A DNA stretch of 10,997 bases from Acidimicrobiia bacterium (GCA_029865445.1 JAOUGY010000109.1:1-10997); one strand, 5' to 3'; shown: positions 1 to 7,077, counted from the first letter of the stretch. Notes: generated by a model not told the origin, from the letters alone. Program-made: numbers and translations.

Positions 1-273
1 CTCACCCCGTCCCCGGCCACACTGGGATGGCTCGTCCTGCTCGGGCTCGGCCCCCAAGTCGTCGGTTGGCTCGCCATCAGCCATGCGCTCCCACGGCTGT
101 CGGCGGCCGTGACGTCGTTCGCGATCCTGCTGCAGCCCACGCTCACGCTGGTGTGGGGCCGGATCATCTTCGGCGAACGAGCGGGCGCCGTTCAAATGGC
201 CGGGGTCGGGGTAGTCCTCACCGGGATCGCCGCGGTCGTGACGGCCGGAACTCGGATCACATCGCCACGCTGA
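1..273 (+). CDS. EamA/DMT-family permease, C-terminal end (partial)
   Basis: Frame 1 is open from the first base to the TGA at 271-273 and gives the last 90 residues of a hydrophobic protein. It reads as three membrane helices: one around WLVLLGLGPQVVGWLAI, a second around FAILLQPTLTLVWGRIIFGE, and a last one around GVGVVLTGIAAVV. The stretch of a helix ending in 'LLQPTLTLVWG..IFGE', followed by a final glycine-rich helix, is the typical end of EamA domains in the drug/metabolite transporter superfamily, which are inner-membrane carriers of about 300 residues with ten helices. The substrate cannot be inferred. The start lies outside the window. Its 3' end overlaps the converging gene at 257-901 by 17 bases, so no separate terminator fits between them. 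The family call is from recognised sequence style, not a search. Confidence 0.8.
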   Translation, partial: LTPSPATLGWLVLLGLGPQVVGWLAISHALPRLSAAVTSFAILLQPTLTLVWGRIIFGERAGAVQMAGVGVVLTGIAAVVTAGTRITSPR

Positions 274-901
274 CCGACAACAAACCCTTGCCGGCCATGA
301 GCGCAGGTCCCACAACGGCCGGGATTGCCTCCAACATCTGGCTCGTGTTGAACGAGTAGGCGCTCCCCACCTCGAGCCATGTGCTCATCCGTCTGATGGC
401 ATCGGTCCGCTCGGCAGGCGCCATCGCATGCGCCCTGCGGATGTGTTCTGCCTGCTCGGCGAGCTCTGCCGATGACAGCGCGAAGTTGCCCATCGCACCC
501 GGCAGCCACGATGCCCGTTCCGGCCCGATCCCGATGAACAGGAGCGACAAAGGTGGGAACCGCTCCGTGTGCGCAAAGAGCGCCTCACAGTGTTCAGGTG
601 GCAAGCCTCTGCCCACATCCCAGGTCTGGTCGTCGATGTCGTCGCGGGAGCACGCCAGGAAGGCGTTCTCGCCCGGGTTGGCGGCGAGGAAGGCGCCAAG
701 GAACAGCCGGTTGAGCCGGTCGAGTTGGCGGTTCGGGCCAAATCCGTGAACGCGCGACGGCCATCCGTGCCATGCCGCCATCACCTCCTGAACCCCGGCG
801 TCGTTGCGAAGCTGGGCAACGAAGTCGTCGATTGGGCCGCGAAGCCGGGCGACCTCGTCGTCCGTAGCGTGCCGGAGATACCAGAACCCGGTGATAGCCA
901 T
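257..901 (-). CDS. Conserved-looking hypothetical protein, 214 aa
   Basis: I do not recognise this protein. It is soluble in appearance, with no signal peptide or clear membrane helix, begins MAITGFWYLRHATDDEV and is rich in Trp and Arg. Notable stretches are GFGPNRQLDRLNRLFLGAF, the acidic SRDDIDDQTWDVG and the hydrophobic FPPLSLLFIGIGPER. The open frame extends upstream to 970, but the start at 901 is preferred: AGGTGA lies 7 bases upstream, and longer starts would run into the neighbouring gene. The gene begins 7 bases after the stop of the gene at 909-1349, so the pair is almost certainly co-transcribed, and the upstream stop codon lies within the ribosome-binding site. The 3' end overlaps the converging EamA gene. 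Coding status is well supported by codon pattern and spacing; function is unknown. Confidence 0.75.
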   Translation of the reverse strand: MAITGFWYLRHATDDEVARLRGPIDDFVAQLRNDAGVQEVMAAWHGWPSRVHGFGPNRQLDRLNRLFLGAFLAANPGENAFLACSRDDIDDQTWDVGRGLPPEHCEALFAHTERFPPLSLLFIGIGPERASWLPGAMGNFALSSAELAEQAEHIRRAHAMAPAERTDAIRRMSTWLEVGSAYSFNTSQMLEAIPAVVGPALMAGKGLLSVSVAM

Positions 902-908
902 CGGTCGT

Positions 909-1349
909 TCACCTGCCCTGCATCGCCGCCGCCTTGGCGGCGCCCCACGCCATGTGTAGCCGCCAGACATCCTCGCCGAGTTCGGAGGATGACGACGGGG
1001 CGAAACCGTACACGTCTCCCGGCAGTGCGTTCATAGTGGCCTCGTCCCGAGAGATCGGGAGCACACCGGATCCGGCGAGAGCTTCGGTCGGAAATCGCAT
1101 GGCCTCCTGGAAGACCTCCAAGGGTCCGCGCCGTTGAGCCGGAAACGCCGATCCCAAGAGCGCTGAGAGTTCCGCCTCCAGCCAGGCAGCACCTCGTTCG
1201 ATCGCTTCATCCAAGCCAGGAACCCCTTCCGCACCCCGGGTGCGTGCCACCCGGAGCACATGACCGCGGTACGCCCCGACCAATCCAACTCGGAGCGCGC
1301 CACCCACATCCGAATATCCACTAGCCACCAGGGCAGACCACCTGTGCAT
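909..1349 (-). CDS. Conserved-looking hypothetical protein, 146 aa
   Basis: Function not recognised. The C-terminal half carries a phrase that looks strongly constrained (PLEVFQEAMRFPTEAL, then ALPGDVYGFAPSSSSELGE and WRLHMAWGAAKA), and the N-terminal part has GLVGAYRGHVLRVARTRG. There is no signal peptide or membrane helix. The frame stays open to 1589, but that extension would overlap the AlaX gene antisense-free and is Cys/Arg-rich and unlike a protein. I chose ATG 1349 because GAGGTG sits 7 bases upstream. ATGs at 1391 and 1409 are possible but poorly supported and would lie in or beside two palindromes. It is followed 7 bases later by the gene at 257-901, and the two probably work together. 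It lies 77 bases downstream of the AlaX stop. Confidence 0.7.
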   Translation of the reverse strand: MHRWSALVASGYSDVGGALRVGLVGAYRGHVLRVARTRGAEGVPGLDEAIERGAAWLEAELSALLGSAFPAQRRGPLEVFQEAMRFPTEALAGSGVLPISRDEATMNALPGDVYGFAPSSSSELGEDVWRLHMAWGAAKAAAMQGR

Positions 1350-1395
1350 ACGCGTACACCTCGTACACGCCCAAACGTAGGCCACAATCATGGCA

Positions 1396-1423
1396 GCCGG
1401 GCCCGGCATCTTCGGTAACCGAA
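1396..1423. promoter_or_regulatory. Two adjacent palindromes between alaX-like gene and the 909-1349 gene
   Basis: In the 77-base gap there are two perfect dyads: TTCGGTAACCGAA at 1411-1423 (6-bp arms around one base), starting 4 bases past the AlaX stop, and GCCGGGCCCGGC at 1396-1407 (12-bp palindrome). There is no T-tract. They could form a short terminator or attenuator for the AlaX transcript, or be operator sites for the following gene pair. The dyads are seen directly; the role is inference. Confidence 0.4.
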
Positions 1424-1426
1424 CGG

Positions 1427-2146
1427 TCACGCCTCCAATTCGATGCGCATCCGCTTGTTCGACTTGCCCTTCGATTCGGTCTTGACCACACGAATCCGAC
1501 CGACCTCGAGGGTGGAACGGACGTGGGTCCCACCATCGGCTTGGCGATCGAGACCAACGATGTCGACCACACGGATCTCCTCGACCCATTCAGGGATCAG
1601 GTTCACCTTCGTCCGGATCAGGTCCGGGTCCAACAAGGCGACGTCACGGGGCATCGACAGGATCTCGGTCGGATAGCCGGCCGCCAACTCGGCGTTCAGC
1701 CTCTCCTCGACCTCTCGACCGAATTCGACCGAAATCGAATCCAACTCGAAGTCCATTCGCGCCACCCCAGGCTCCATGTTGCCGCCCGTGACCTTCGCCC
1801 CGAAGTCCCGGAACACAACACCCGAGAGGGCGTGCAGGGCGGTATGGGTGCGCATCAGGCGATACCTACGGTCCCAGTCGATCATGCCCTCCACGGCGAC
1901 GCCCGGCTCGGGTAGATCACTCGACTCCACGATGTGAACGAGACGACCACCTTGCCGCACGGTATCGACCACGGCGACCTCGCCGCCGTCCCACCGGATG
2001 GAACCCGTGTCTCCGGGCTGCCCGCCCCCGCGGGCATAGAACACGGTCCGGTCGAGGATCACGCCACCATCCACGAGGTCCAGCACCCGTCCTTCCGCCA
2101 CCGCCCGGTAGGAATCGCTCCCAGCCAGTTCTTCGATCGCAGTCAC
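1427..2146 (-). CDS. Alanyl-tRNA editing protein, AlaX family
   Basis: This is a cytoplasmic trans-editing factor that hydrolyses mischarged tRNA(Ala), such as Ser-tRNA(Ala) or Gly-tRNA(Ala); it is related to the editing and C-terminal parts of alanyl-tRNA synthetase. At 239 aa it fits the medium (AlaX-M) class. Visible signatures are FYARGGGQPGDTG (residues 36-48), the zinc-site motif HTALH (His101, His105), TGGNMEP (120-126), and DGGTHV (204-209) followed by the usual tail with TESKGKSNKRMRIEL. In the classical site the second zinc motif is CxxxH; here the first position is Asp204, with His208 kept. This may be a known subtype and not a defect. The start is GTG at 2146, two bases after the AI-2E permease stop, so the two are co-transcribed although functionally unrelated. 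No clear Shine-Dalgarno is seen, so translation probably depends on coupling. Confidence 0.9.
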   Translation of the reverse strand: MTAIEELAGSDSYRAVAEGRVLDLVDGGVILDRTVFYARGGGQPGDTGSIRWDGGEVAVVDTVRQGGRLVHIVESSDLPEPGVAVEGMIDWDRRYRLMRTHTALHALSGVVFRDFGAKVTGGNMEPGVARMDFELDSISVEFGREVEERLNAELAAGYPTEILSMPRDVALLDPDLIRTKVNLIPEWVEEIRVVDIVGLDRQADGGTHVRSTLEVGRIRVVKTESKGKSNKRMRIELEA

Positions 2147-2148
2147 GG

Positions 2149-3402
2149 TCAGAGGCCGTCACTCGGCGACGGCACAGGAATCGAGTCCGCTTCCGACGGA
2201 CCCAGCTCCGCGGTGTCGAACAACCGATCCTGAGCGGCTCGGCGCCTCTGCTGAACAGCGAGCAATCGCTCGGATGGTTCGGTCGTCTCGATCATCTTCT
2301 CGGTTGCCTCGACCCAGGACTCGCCCAACACCCGCGTCCGCCACATGTGCCCGAGGAGAATCCTCAGCACCGTCACCGTAGGCACTGCCACCACCACCCC
2401 CAACAACCCTGCGATGGAACCGCCGGCCAAGAGCGCGATCACGATCACCAGCGGCGACAGCCTGACTCGGGCCCGCTGGATCATCGGGGTGATGATGTGG
2501 TTGTCGATCTGTTGGATGAGGGTGAAGACCACCACGATGATGACGGCGACGCCCGGTCTCCCCTCGACGAGGGCGACCGTCGCCGCCAGGACCGCACCGA
2601 AGAACGGTCCGACGAACGGGATGAGATTCAAGAGTCCGGTAGCGATCCCGATGATCAGCCAGAAGGGAAGGTCGAAGAACCACAGCGCAACCGCCGAAAG
2701 GGTTCCCACGACGAATGCCACCAACAGCTGTCCCCGCACGAAAGCGCCAAGTGCCGCCCCGACCTGCTTCGACACATACGCCACTTCGTCACGGATGCTC
2801 GGTGGGGTCAGTTCGAGAAAGAGCCGGCGGCTGCGGGGAAGGTCGACAAGCAGGTAGAAGGCCAGTATTGGGGCCAAGCCGACCACCGCCACCGTTTCGG
2901 TGATGCCTCGCAACAACTTGCCGGCCCCGGACCCGAACCCACCGATGAGCTCTTGGAGCGCACTCTGATTGGCCGGGTCCTGGATCCATTCCCGAATCGT
3001 CTCCGACGTCCAAACGGGACCGAGATCCAGCCCAAACTGGTCGCCCACGTCGCGCAGCCAGGCGACGGTCTGGTCGTAGAGACCGGGTAGTGCCGATCCG
3101 AAATCGGCTGCCTGCGTTCGTACGGCGGGAACCACCAGCACACCGATCGCGGCGAGGATCGCCGCCACGACCAAGAACCCGAACAACACGCCGAGGACCC
3201 GCGGTACCGCGATCCTTTCCAATGCCCGCACGATCGGATCGAGCAAGACCACCAGGCCGGCGGCGAACACGAGCGGAAGCCAGATGATCCTCACTTGGGA
3301 TGCAACCCACATGACCGCGGCCACCACAACCAGCGCCCCGATGGTCGCCCAGATGATCAGAGCGATGCGTCGCACTCGCTCGGTAGCGGTGAAATCGACC
3401 AT
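2149..3402 (-). CDS. AI-2E family transporter (PerM/YdiK-type membrane protein)
   Basis: A polytopic inner-membrane protein of 417 aa, the usual size for this family. It starts with two N-terminal helices (about residues 12-50). A third is near residue 65, then a long extracytoplasmic stretch rich in Trp and Gln, then four or five further helices. The hallmark late motif QQIDNHIITPMIQ is present, followed by a glycine-rich helix and a hydrophilic, Arg/Glu-rich C-terminal tail of about 60 residues. Members have been linked to autoinducer-2 export, Na+/H+ antiport or unknown fluxes, so the substrate is not predictable. I chose ATG 3402 (MVDFTATERVRR); the frame extends to 3447 but that overlaps the previous gene. 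There is no Shine-Dalgarno, and a -10-like TACACT lies 6 bases before the ATG, suggesting a leaderless transcript. AlaX follows after 2 bases. Confidence 0.9.
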   Translation of the reverse strand: MVDFTATERVRRIALIIWATIGALVVVAAVMWVASQVRIIWLPLVFAAGLVVLLDPIVRALERIAVPRVLGVLFGFLVVAAILAAIGVLVVPAVRTQAADFGSALPGLYDQTVAWLRDVGDQFGLDLGPVWTSETIREWIQDPANQSALQELIGGFGSGAGKLLRGITETVAVVGLAPILAFYLLVDLPRSRRLFLELTPPSIRDEVAYVSKQVGAALGAFVRGQLLVAFVVGTLSAVALWFFDLPFWLIIGIATGLLNLIPFVGPFFGAVLAATVALVEGRPGVAVIIVVVFTLIQQIDNHIITPMIQRARVRLSPLVIVIALLAGGSIAGLLGVVVAVPTVTVLRILLGHMWRTRVLGESWVEATEKMIETTEPSERLLAVQQRRRAAQDRLFDTAELGPSEADSIPVPSPSDGL

Positions 3403-3408
3403 GCGGCG

Positions 3409-3431
3409 AGTGTACCCAGGGTGGATGTCAA
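3409..3431 (-). promoter_or_regulatory. Possible promoter for the AI-2E permease (leaderless)
   Basis: On the - strand TACACT (3409-3414) fits TAnnnT and ends exactly 6 bases before ATG 3402, the spacing seen in actinobacterial leaderless genes. A perfect TTGACA lies at 3426-3431, but only 11 bases separate it from the hexamer, too short for a normal -35/-10 pair. So the -10 may act alone, or the TTGACA may be coincidental. It sits in the 41-base gap after the membrane-protein gene. Confidence 0.35.
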
Positions 3432-3443
3432 GTCCCGGGCACG

Positions 3444-4313
3444 TCAACCGAGCCTGATCTCAACCGTCGCCCCTTCCTCCACCACGATCGACCAGCCCGT
3501 TCCGGCCACCGGCGCATCCGCACCGCCGGGCCGGGTCGACCACGCCGACGGCACCGATGCCTCACCGGTGACCGACACCGCCGCCTCCGCATCGGCGACC
3601 ACGATGAAGTCACCCTCGAGCACGAGCTCCGCCGGCTCATCGGTCGTGCCGATGTGGACGCGTGACCGTTCCACGGCGGCCAATCGGACGAACGACACAG
3701 GGGTGCCGTCCAGATCGACGTCGAGCGTTCCCGCGGCCATCTCGACCGACCACCGAAGCGCATCTCCGAGCTCCACCAGCCATCCACGAAAACGGTACAG
3801 GCCGGCATCCTCACGGGGCACTGCGGCGACCGTGAGCACCGATCCGCGTACTTGTTCGAGCACGGACGCCACCCCGATCGTGCCTCCCGCCCGCAGCGGT
3901 GAAACCCGGTAGGAGGACACGTCGGCCGCGTCGAGGACCACGGTGCCACCGTCGAGATCGATCAACAGTCTCCCCGCGTCCAACGAGGCTGCGTCCGGAC
4001 CGTTGATCACCGCTTCGGCCACCGGAAGGCCCTCACCTCCCGACAAGTGGAGCCCGAAGCCGAGAACGAGCCACGTGAACAAGCTCAGTCCGGCGATGGC
4101 GAGGTGGCGCGGTTGCCTGCCGGCCGCCAACCACACGATGGGAGTGGCGATCAAACCCACGGCGGCCACGGGCCACAAGGCCACGATGTCGAGCCAGATG
4201 GACGGAGAGAGGATTCGGCCGGCAACACCAAGCCCGATGCCCGCTCCTACGACCAGCGCCAGCCCTCCGGCCACCAGAGCCCACCCGCTCTGGGGTTCTG
4301 AATGGCGGCTCAC
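3444..4313 (-). CDS. Membrane protein with three N-terminal helices and an extracytoplasmic beta-rich domain
   Basis: Protein of 289 aa with three hydrophobic helices at about residues 11-31, 39-63 and 70-90, then about 200 residues with alternating short hydrophobic and polar segments, many Val/Thr/Asp/Gly and repeated 'LDGGTVVLDAADV'- and 'GTLDVDLDGTPVSFV'-like strands, as in beta-solenoid or beta-sandwich folds. The second helix contains a Trp-Pro (ALWPVAAVG), somewhat like the LiaF-type membrane region, and the overall plan resembles LiaF-like envelope-stress proteins, but this is only a resemblance. The start is GTG 4313, overlapping the LytR_C stop by 4 bases (GTGA), so translation is coupled. 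No catalytic motif is seen. Context suggests an envelope role shared with the LytR_C and DUF3263 genes upstream. Confidence 0.75.
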   Translation of the reverse strand: MSRHSEPQSGWALVAGGLALVVGAGIGLGVAGRILSPSIWLDIVALWPVAAVGLIATPIVWLAAGRQPRHLAIAGLSLFTWLVLGFGLHLSGGEGLPVAEAVINGPDAASLDAGRLLIDLDGGTVVLDAADVSSYRVSPLRAGGTIGVASVLEQVRGSVLTVAAVPREDAGLYRFRGWLVELGDALRWSVEMAAGTLDVDLDGTPVSFVRLAAVERSRVHIGTTDEPAELVLEGDFIVVADAEAAVSVTGEASVPSAWSTRPGGADAPVAGTGWSIVVEEGATVEIRLG

Positions 4314-4867
4314 TCGTCCTCGAAGGTCGTCCCGATGAGGACGAGAATATCCACGCCATCAGGTACGTCGGGACTCTGGCCGACTTCGGCGTCGGGAAAC
4401 AGCGCGGCCAGTTCGAACGCTTCCGGCCCGTACCCGTCTCTGAACAGGACCCTCGACCGCGACAGCAACGGTTCGTAGTCGTCGGGCGGGACCGTCTCGT
4501 ACCCGGCTTCCTGAAGCGTCGCCGTCACCTCGGCTGCAAGACCCGTGGTCCCGACCGCATTCAACACCTGAACGACGACGTCGGAAGTGGGCCGGGCTTC
4601 GACGACATCGAGAGTGGTGGACGACTGGGGGATCGTCGTAGTGGCGGTGGACGATTCTGAGCCGGCCGCGGTGGAGGCGGGGGCTTCGGCCGGGATGGAG
4701 GTCACGGTCGTCGACGAAGCGACGACGGCGTCATCGCCGCCACCCGTCAGGGATGAGCCGACCCAGAGGAGCGTGAAGACGATCGCGCCAACCACAATGA
4801 TCCCGACGACGGTGATGACCAGGTCGCGCGGGAAGGTGCCGCCCGCCGCGTGACGGCCCCTCGTCAC
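4310..4867 (-). CDS. LytR_C-domain protein, single-pass membrane anchored
   Basis: Protein of 185 aa. It has a short Arg-rich cytoplasmic head, one membrane helix at about residues 15-40 (DLVITVVGIIVVGAIVF), and an extracytoplasmic Ser/Thr/Ala/Pro-rich linker (about 42-94). A C-terminal LytR_C domain (about 96-183) begins VVVQVLNAVGTTGLA and contains LQEAGYETV and the closing VDILVLIG. This domain occurs at the end of LytR-CpsA-Psr wall-polymer ligases and also alone, as in mycobacterial VirR (Rv0431), where it is tied to envelope integrity. No LCP catalytic domain is present, so this is not itself a ligase. It starts with GTG 4867, overlapping the DUF3263 stop by 4 bases, and ends overlapping the next gene by 4 bases. 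From memory, the pairing of DUF3263 with LytR_C also occurs in mycobacteria (Rv0430-Rv0431). Confidence 0.85.
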   Translation of the reverse strand: MTRGRHAAGGTFPRDLVITVVGIIVVGAIVFTLLWVGSSLTGGGDDAVVASSTTVTSIPAEAPASTAAGSESSTATTTIPQSSTTLDVVEARPTSDVVVQVLNAVGTTGLAAEVTATLQEAGYETVPPDDYEPLLSRSRVLFRDGYGPEAFELAALFPDAEVGQSPDVPDGVDILVLIGTTFEDE

Positions 4868-5073
4868 GCGGCCCCCACCATCCTCCGCAGTCGGCGAATC
4901 GTCAGCGGGTCGTACGACATCGCCTCCGGGTCCCCCAGTAGCTCACGGAGTCTCGAGTAGTAGTCGGATGGTGAGAGCCCGAGGACGTCGGTGATCGACC
5001 GGTCTTTGGGCTCCGGTTGGAGAAACCAGCCGCGTTCGAAGTCCAGAATGCGCCGATCCGATTGGGACAACAT
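4864..5073 (-). CDS. DUF3263 family small protein
   Basis: A 69-residue soluble protein matching the DUF3263 pattern: DRRILDFERGWF near the start, a helix-turn-helix-like centre (ITDVLGLSPSDYYSRLREL), then the conserved ending SYDPLTIRRLRRM. The family is small, actinobacterial and of unknown biochemical role. The fold and basic C-terminus fit nucleic-acid binding, which is inference. The frame continues to 5154, but ATG 5073 (MLSQSDRRIL) gives the normal family length and keeps the gene clear of the lipoprotein upstream; the ribosome-binding site is weak. The stop overlaps the LytR_C start by 4 bases, so this is the first member of a coupled three-gene block. Confidence 0.85.
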   Translation of the reverse strand: MLSQSDRRILDFERGWFLQPEPKDRSITDVLGLSPSDYYSRLRELLGDPEAMSYDPLTIRRLRRMVGAA

Positions 5074-5128
5074 GATCCCGCACAGGCTATCGACACATCG
5101 GTCCGAGGCTGGGATTTCGCGATGCGGC

Positions 5129-6152
5129 TCAGCCGTCGCCGAGTGAGAACCCACCCTCGAGGTCTTCGATATCCGTGTACTCGGCCGGCGGTTCGATGAC
5201 CACGGGCTGATTGATGTCGAACACGTCGTAGGTCATCACCATGCGTTCGAAGGCCTCGCCGGGCGGGGCTTCGACTGTCGATCCGTCGATCTCCATCACC
5301 ATCCGCACGAGGTGGCCATCCTCGGAGATCCAGAGATCCATCGGGAGTTCGCCACCCGGGAGCGGACCGTTCTCTTCGAGTTCTGCACGCTCTGCGGGAT
5401 CGAGCGTCTGGGCCCAGGCCTCGGCGTCCACGACCACACGGAAGTGGGTGGTGTCCACACCATTGACGGTCTCGGTGCCGAGCTCCTCCACCACGGCATC
5501 GGCCTCGCGGTATTGGTTGAGCATCGGTGGGATCGGACTCGGCCATCTCCATGCTCGACGAGAAGTCGCCGGCCTCGTCGGCCGACATGGCGATCCATTC
5601 CGTTTCCGACCCCAACAGCGCCGTCAGGAATCCCATCTTCACATATGCCTGGTCTCCGACCTGGCGCAGCTCCATGGTGGTGAACATGGCCGCCGCCATG
5701 CCCGCGAATGGGTCATCGGGATCGGCCTCGACGGCACCAGCCATCGCTCCCATGTCGATGAGGAACGATGAGTTGCCCGACGCGTTGTCGAACGAGGTCG
5801 AGAAGGGGATGGTGAACTCGCCGAGTCCCTGGGCACCCTCCATCCCAAGAATCGAGATCGAACCTTCGACTCGAGCCGATTGGAGGGGTTCAGCCTGATC
5901 GATGCGAGCGACGATCGCGTCCAGGCCCTCCGAGGGCGTGGCCTCGATGGTCGTGGGGGCGGCTTCGCTGGTCGTTGTACCCACGGTTGTGGTTGTGGTC
6001 GAGACCGTCGCTTGATCGGCGACCGTCGTTGCCACAACCGTGGTCACCGGGTCTTGGGTCACCGGGTCGTTGGTACCTGATGTTTCGATATCGGCGCCGC
6101 CGCAGGCCGCCACGAGGACGGCGAGGCAGGCAAGGGACTTTCGGATGGCCAT
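5129..6152 (-). pseudogene. Thr-rich lipoprotein (LppX/LprAFG-like) interrupted by a +1 frameshift
   Basis: The N-terminal reading frame starts at ATG 6152 with GGGGGTG as ribosome-binding site. It encodes a short signal peptide with lipobox VAAC (Cys17), a Thr/Val-rich linker, and a domain with DAIVARIDQAEPLQSARVEG and VGDQAYVKMG. After ...EMAESDPT the frame turns into Arg/Gly-rich nonsense. The sensible continuation, starting MLNQYREADAVVEELG and running through VNGVDTTHFRVVVDAEAWAQ to the stop at 5129, is one base over. Removing a single base near 5525 joins the halves into about 340 residues. The layout is that of LppX/LprAFG-type exported lipoproteins, which bind lipids or assist the envelope; that assignment is tentative. 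Both halves look unmutated, so a very recent mutation or an assembly error is as likely as a dead gene. It lies 55 bases upstream of the DUF3263 gene. Confidence 0.75.
6042..6068 (-). repeat. Short tandem repeat in the lipoprotein linker
   Basis: The 12-mer GGTCACCGGGTC occurs at 6042-6053 and again at 6057-6068 (period 15), giving the duplicated DPVT in the exported linker just after the lipid-anchored Cys. Such linkers vary in length by slippage; no other role is apparent. Confidence 0.6.
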
Positions 6153-6206
6153 GAATACACCCCCACTGAGAAAAGGCTTCGCCATACCATCGGCATCGAG
6201 CGGACG

Positions 6207-6246
6207 TCGGTTGAGCCGCCTCGACGATTTGGGGGGCATCAACCGA
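6207..6246 (-). terminator. Possible terminator or attenuator after the SDR gene
   Basis: TCGGTTGA (6207-6214) and TCAACCGA (6239-6246) are perfect 8-base inverted arms; on the - strand a further GCC/GGC pairing is possible past a one-base bulge. The structure begins 5 bases after the SDR stop, in the 99-base gap before the lipoprotein. There is no T-tract and the loop is long, so confidence is low. Confidence 0.35.
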
Positions 6247-6251
6247 TGGGA

Positions 6252-6989
6252 TCAAGCCGTGATGGCGCCGTCGATGACGATCTCGGCCCCCGTCAGGTAA
6301 CTCGCGGCGTCACCAGCGAGAAACAGCACCAGGGCCGCCACCTCCTCCGGACTTCCCACCCTCCCCAAAGGCACGAAACCGGCCAGACGCTCCACGTTCG
6401 CCCGCCCGCCCTCGATCATCGGCGTGTCGATGACGCCCGGGCATACCGCATTCACTCTCACGCCCTTGGGAGCGAGTTCGGATGCGGCGGCCCTCGTCAT
6501 CCCCCGCACCGCCCACTTCGAGGCGGCGTATGCGTGCGGCATGCCGCCACCTTTGAGCCCGGCGGTCGAGGAGATGTTGACGATTGAGCCCGATCCCCGA
6601 GCACACATTGTCGGAGCCACAGCCGCCATGCCCAGGAAGACGCCGACCTGGTTGACTTCGACGACCTTCCGATACTCCTCGGGACTCGTGTCGAGCAAGC
6701 CTTTGTCGAGCCACACACCGGCGTTATTGACGAGGATGTCGACGGCCCCCCACTCGTCGAGCGTGTCTGCGACCAGTGCCGCCCACGCTCCCGCATCGGT
6801 GACGTCGAGGGTGAGGAATCGCGCTGCGTTACCGATCTCCGACGCGATACCGGCCCCTTCGGACGAAACCAGATCACCGATCACAACCCTCGCCCCTTCG
6901 GTCGCGAACAACCGCGCCTCGGCCTCACCCTGCCCGCCCCGGGACCCGGCCCCGCTGATGATTGCCACTTTCCCATCGAGTGATCCCAC
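6252..6989 (-). CDS. Short-chain dehydrogenase/reductase (classical SDR)
   Basis: A 245-residue NAD(P)-dependent oxidoreductase with a Rossmann fold. Signatures: the cofactor loop GAGSRGGQG (residues 13-21); Asp39 at the end of the second strand (VVIGD), which favours NAD(H) over NADP(H); LDVTD (61-65); NNAG (88-91); Asn113; the catalytic Ser140/141 with Tyr154 and Lys158 (YAASK); and NAVCPGVIDTPM after it. The full Asn-Ser-Tyr-Lys set is intact, so it should be active. The substrate cannot be told; the family covers sugar, steroid and fatty alcohols. The frame extends to GTG 7007, but GTG 6989 is preferred because a near-perfect GAGGAGGT lies 4 bases before it. It is divergent from the ECF operon, sharing a 97-base region with it, and is the first gene of the long leftward series. 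Confidence 0.9.
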   Translation of the reverse strand: MGSLDGKVAIISGAGSRGGQGEAEARLFATEGARVVIGDLVSSEGAGIASEIGNAARFLTLDVTDAGAWAALVADTLDEWGAVDILVNNAGVWLDKGLLDTSPEEYRKVVEVNQVGVFLGMAAVAPTMCARGSGSIVNISSTAGLKGGGMPHAYAASKWAVRGMTRAAASELAPKGVRVNAVCPGVIDTPMIEGGRANVERLAGFVPLGRVGSPEEVAALVLFLAGDAASYLTGAEIVIDGAITA

Positions 6990-7051
6990 GAGTACCTCCT
7001 CGTGCACACCGACCGCCCGTCACCGTCGACGCTACACGTTCAGCGGGCCAG

Positions 7052-7077
7052 GGAACCCGACGCGACCCGGCTACGTC
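7052..7077 (+). promoter_or_regulatory. ECF-type promoter (GGAACC-N16-CGTC) of the sigma factor operon
   Basis: GGAACC at 7052-7057 and CGTC at 7074-7077 are separated by 16 bases, the classical element pair for ECF sigma factors. Nine bases follow before ATG 7087, so transcription would start at or very near the start codon, and no Shine-Dalgarno is present: a leaderless, self-regulated transcript is predicted. The match is seen directly; recognition by the encoded sigma factor is inference. Confidence 0.75.

Noticed and set aside
1350..1589. N-terminal extension of the 146-aa hypothetical protein into alaX
   Set aside because: Overlaps about 160 bases of a convincing AlaX gene on the same strand and is Cys/Arg/Trp-rich; a good ribosome-binding site supports ATG 1349.
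2347..3090. 247-residue + strand frame rich in His, Asp, Gln and Arg
   Set aside because: Antisense shadow of the AI-2E permease; its composition is that of a mirrored hydrophobic gene.
4902..5520. C-terminal continuation of the lipoprotein frame past the shift
   Set aside because: Arg/Gly-rich, low-quality protein that overlaps the true continuation and the DUF3263 gene in another frame.
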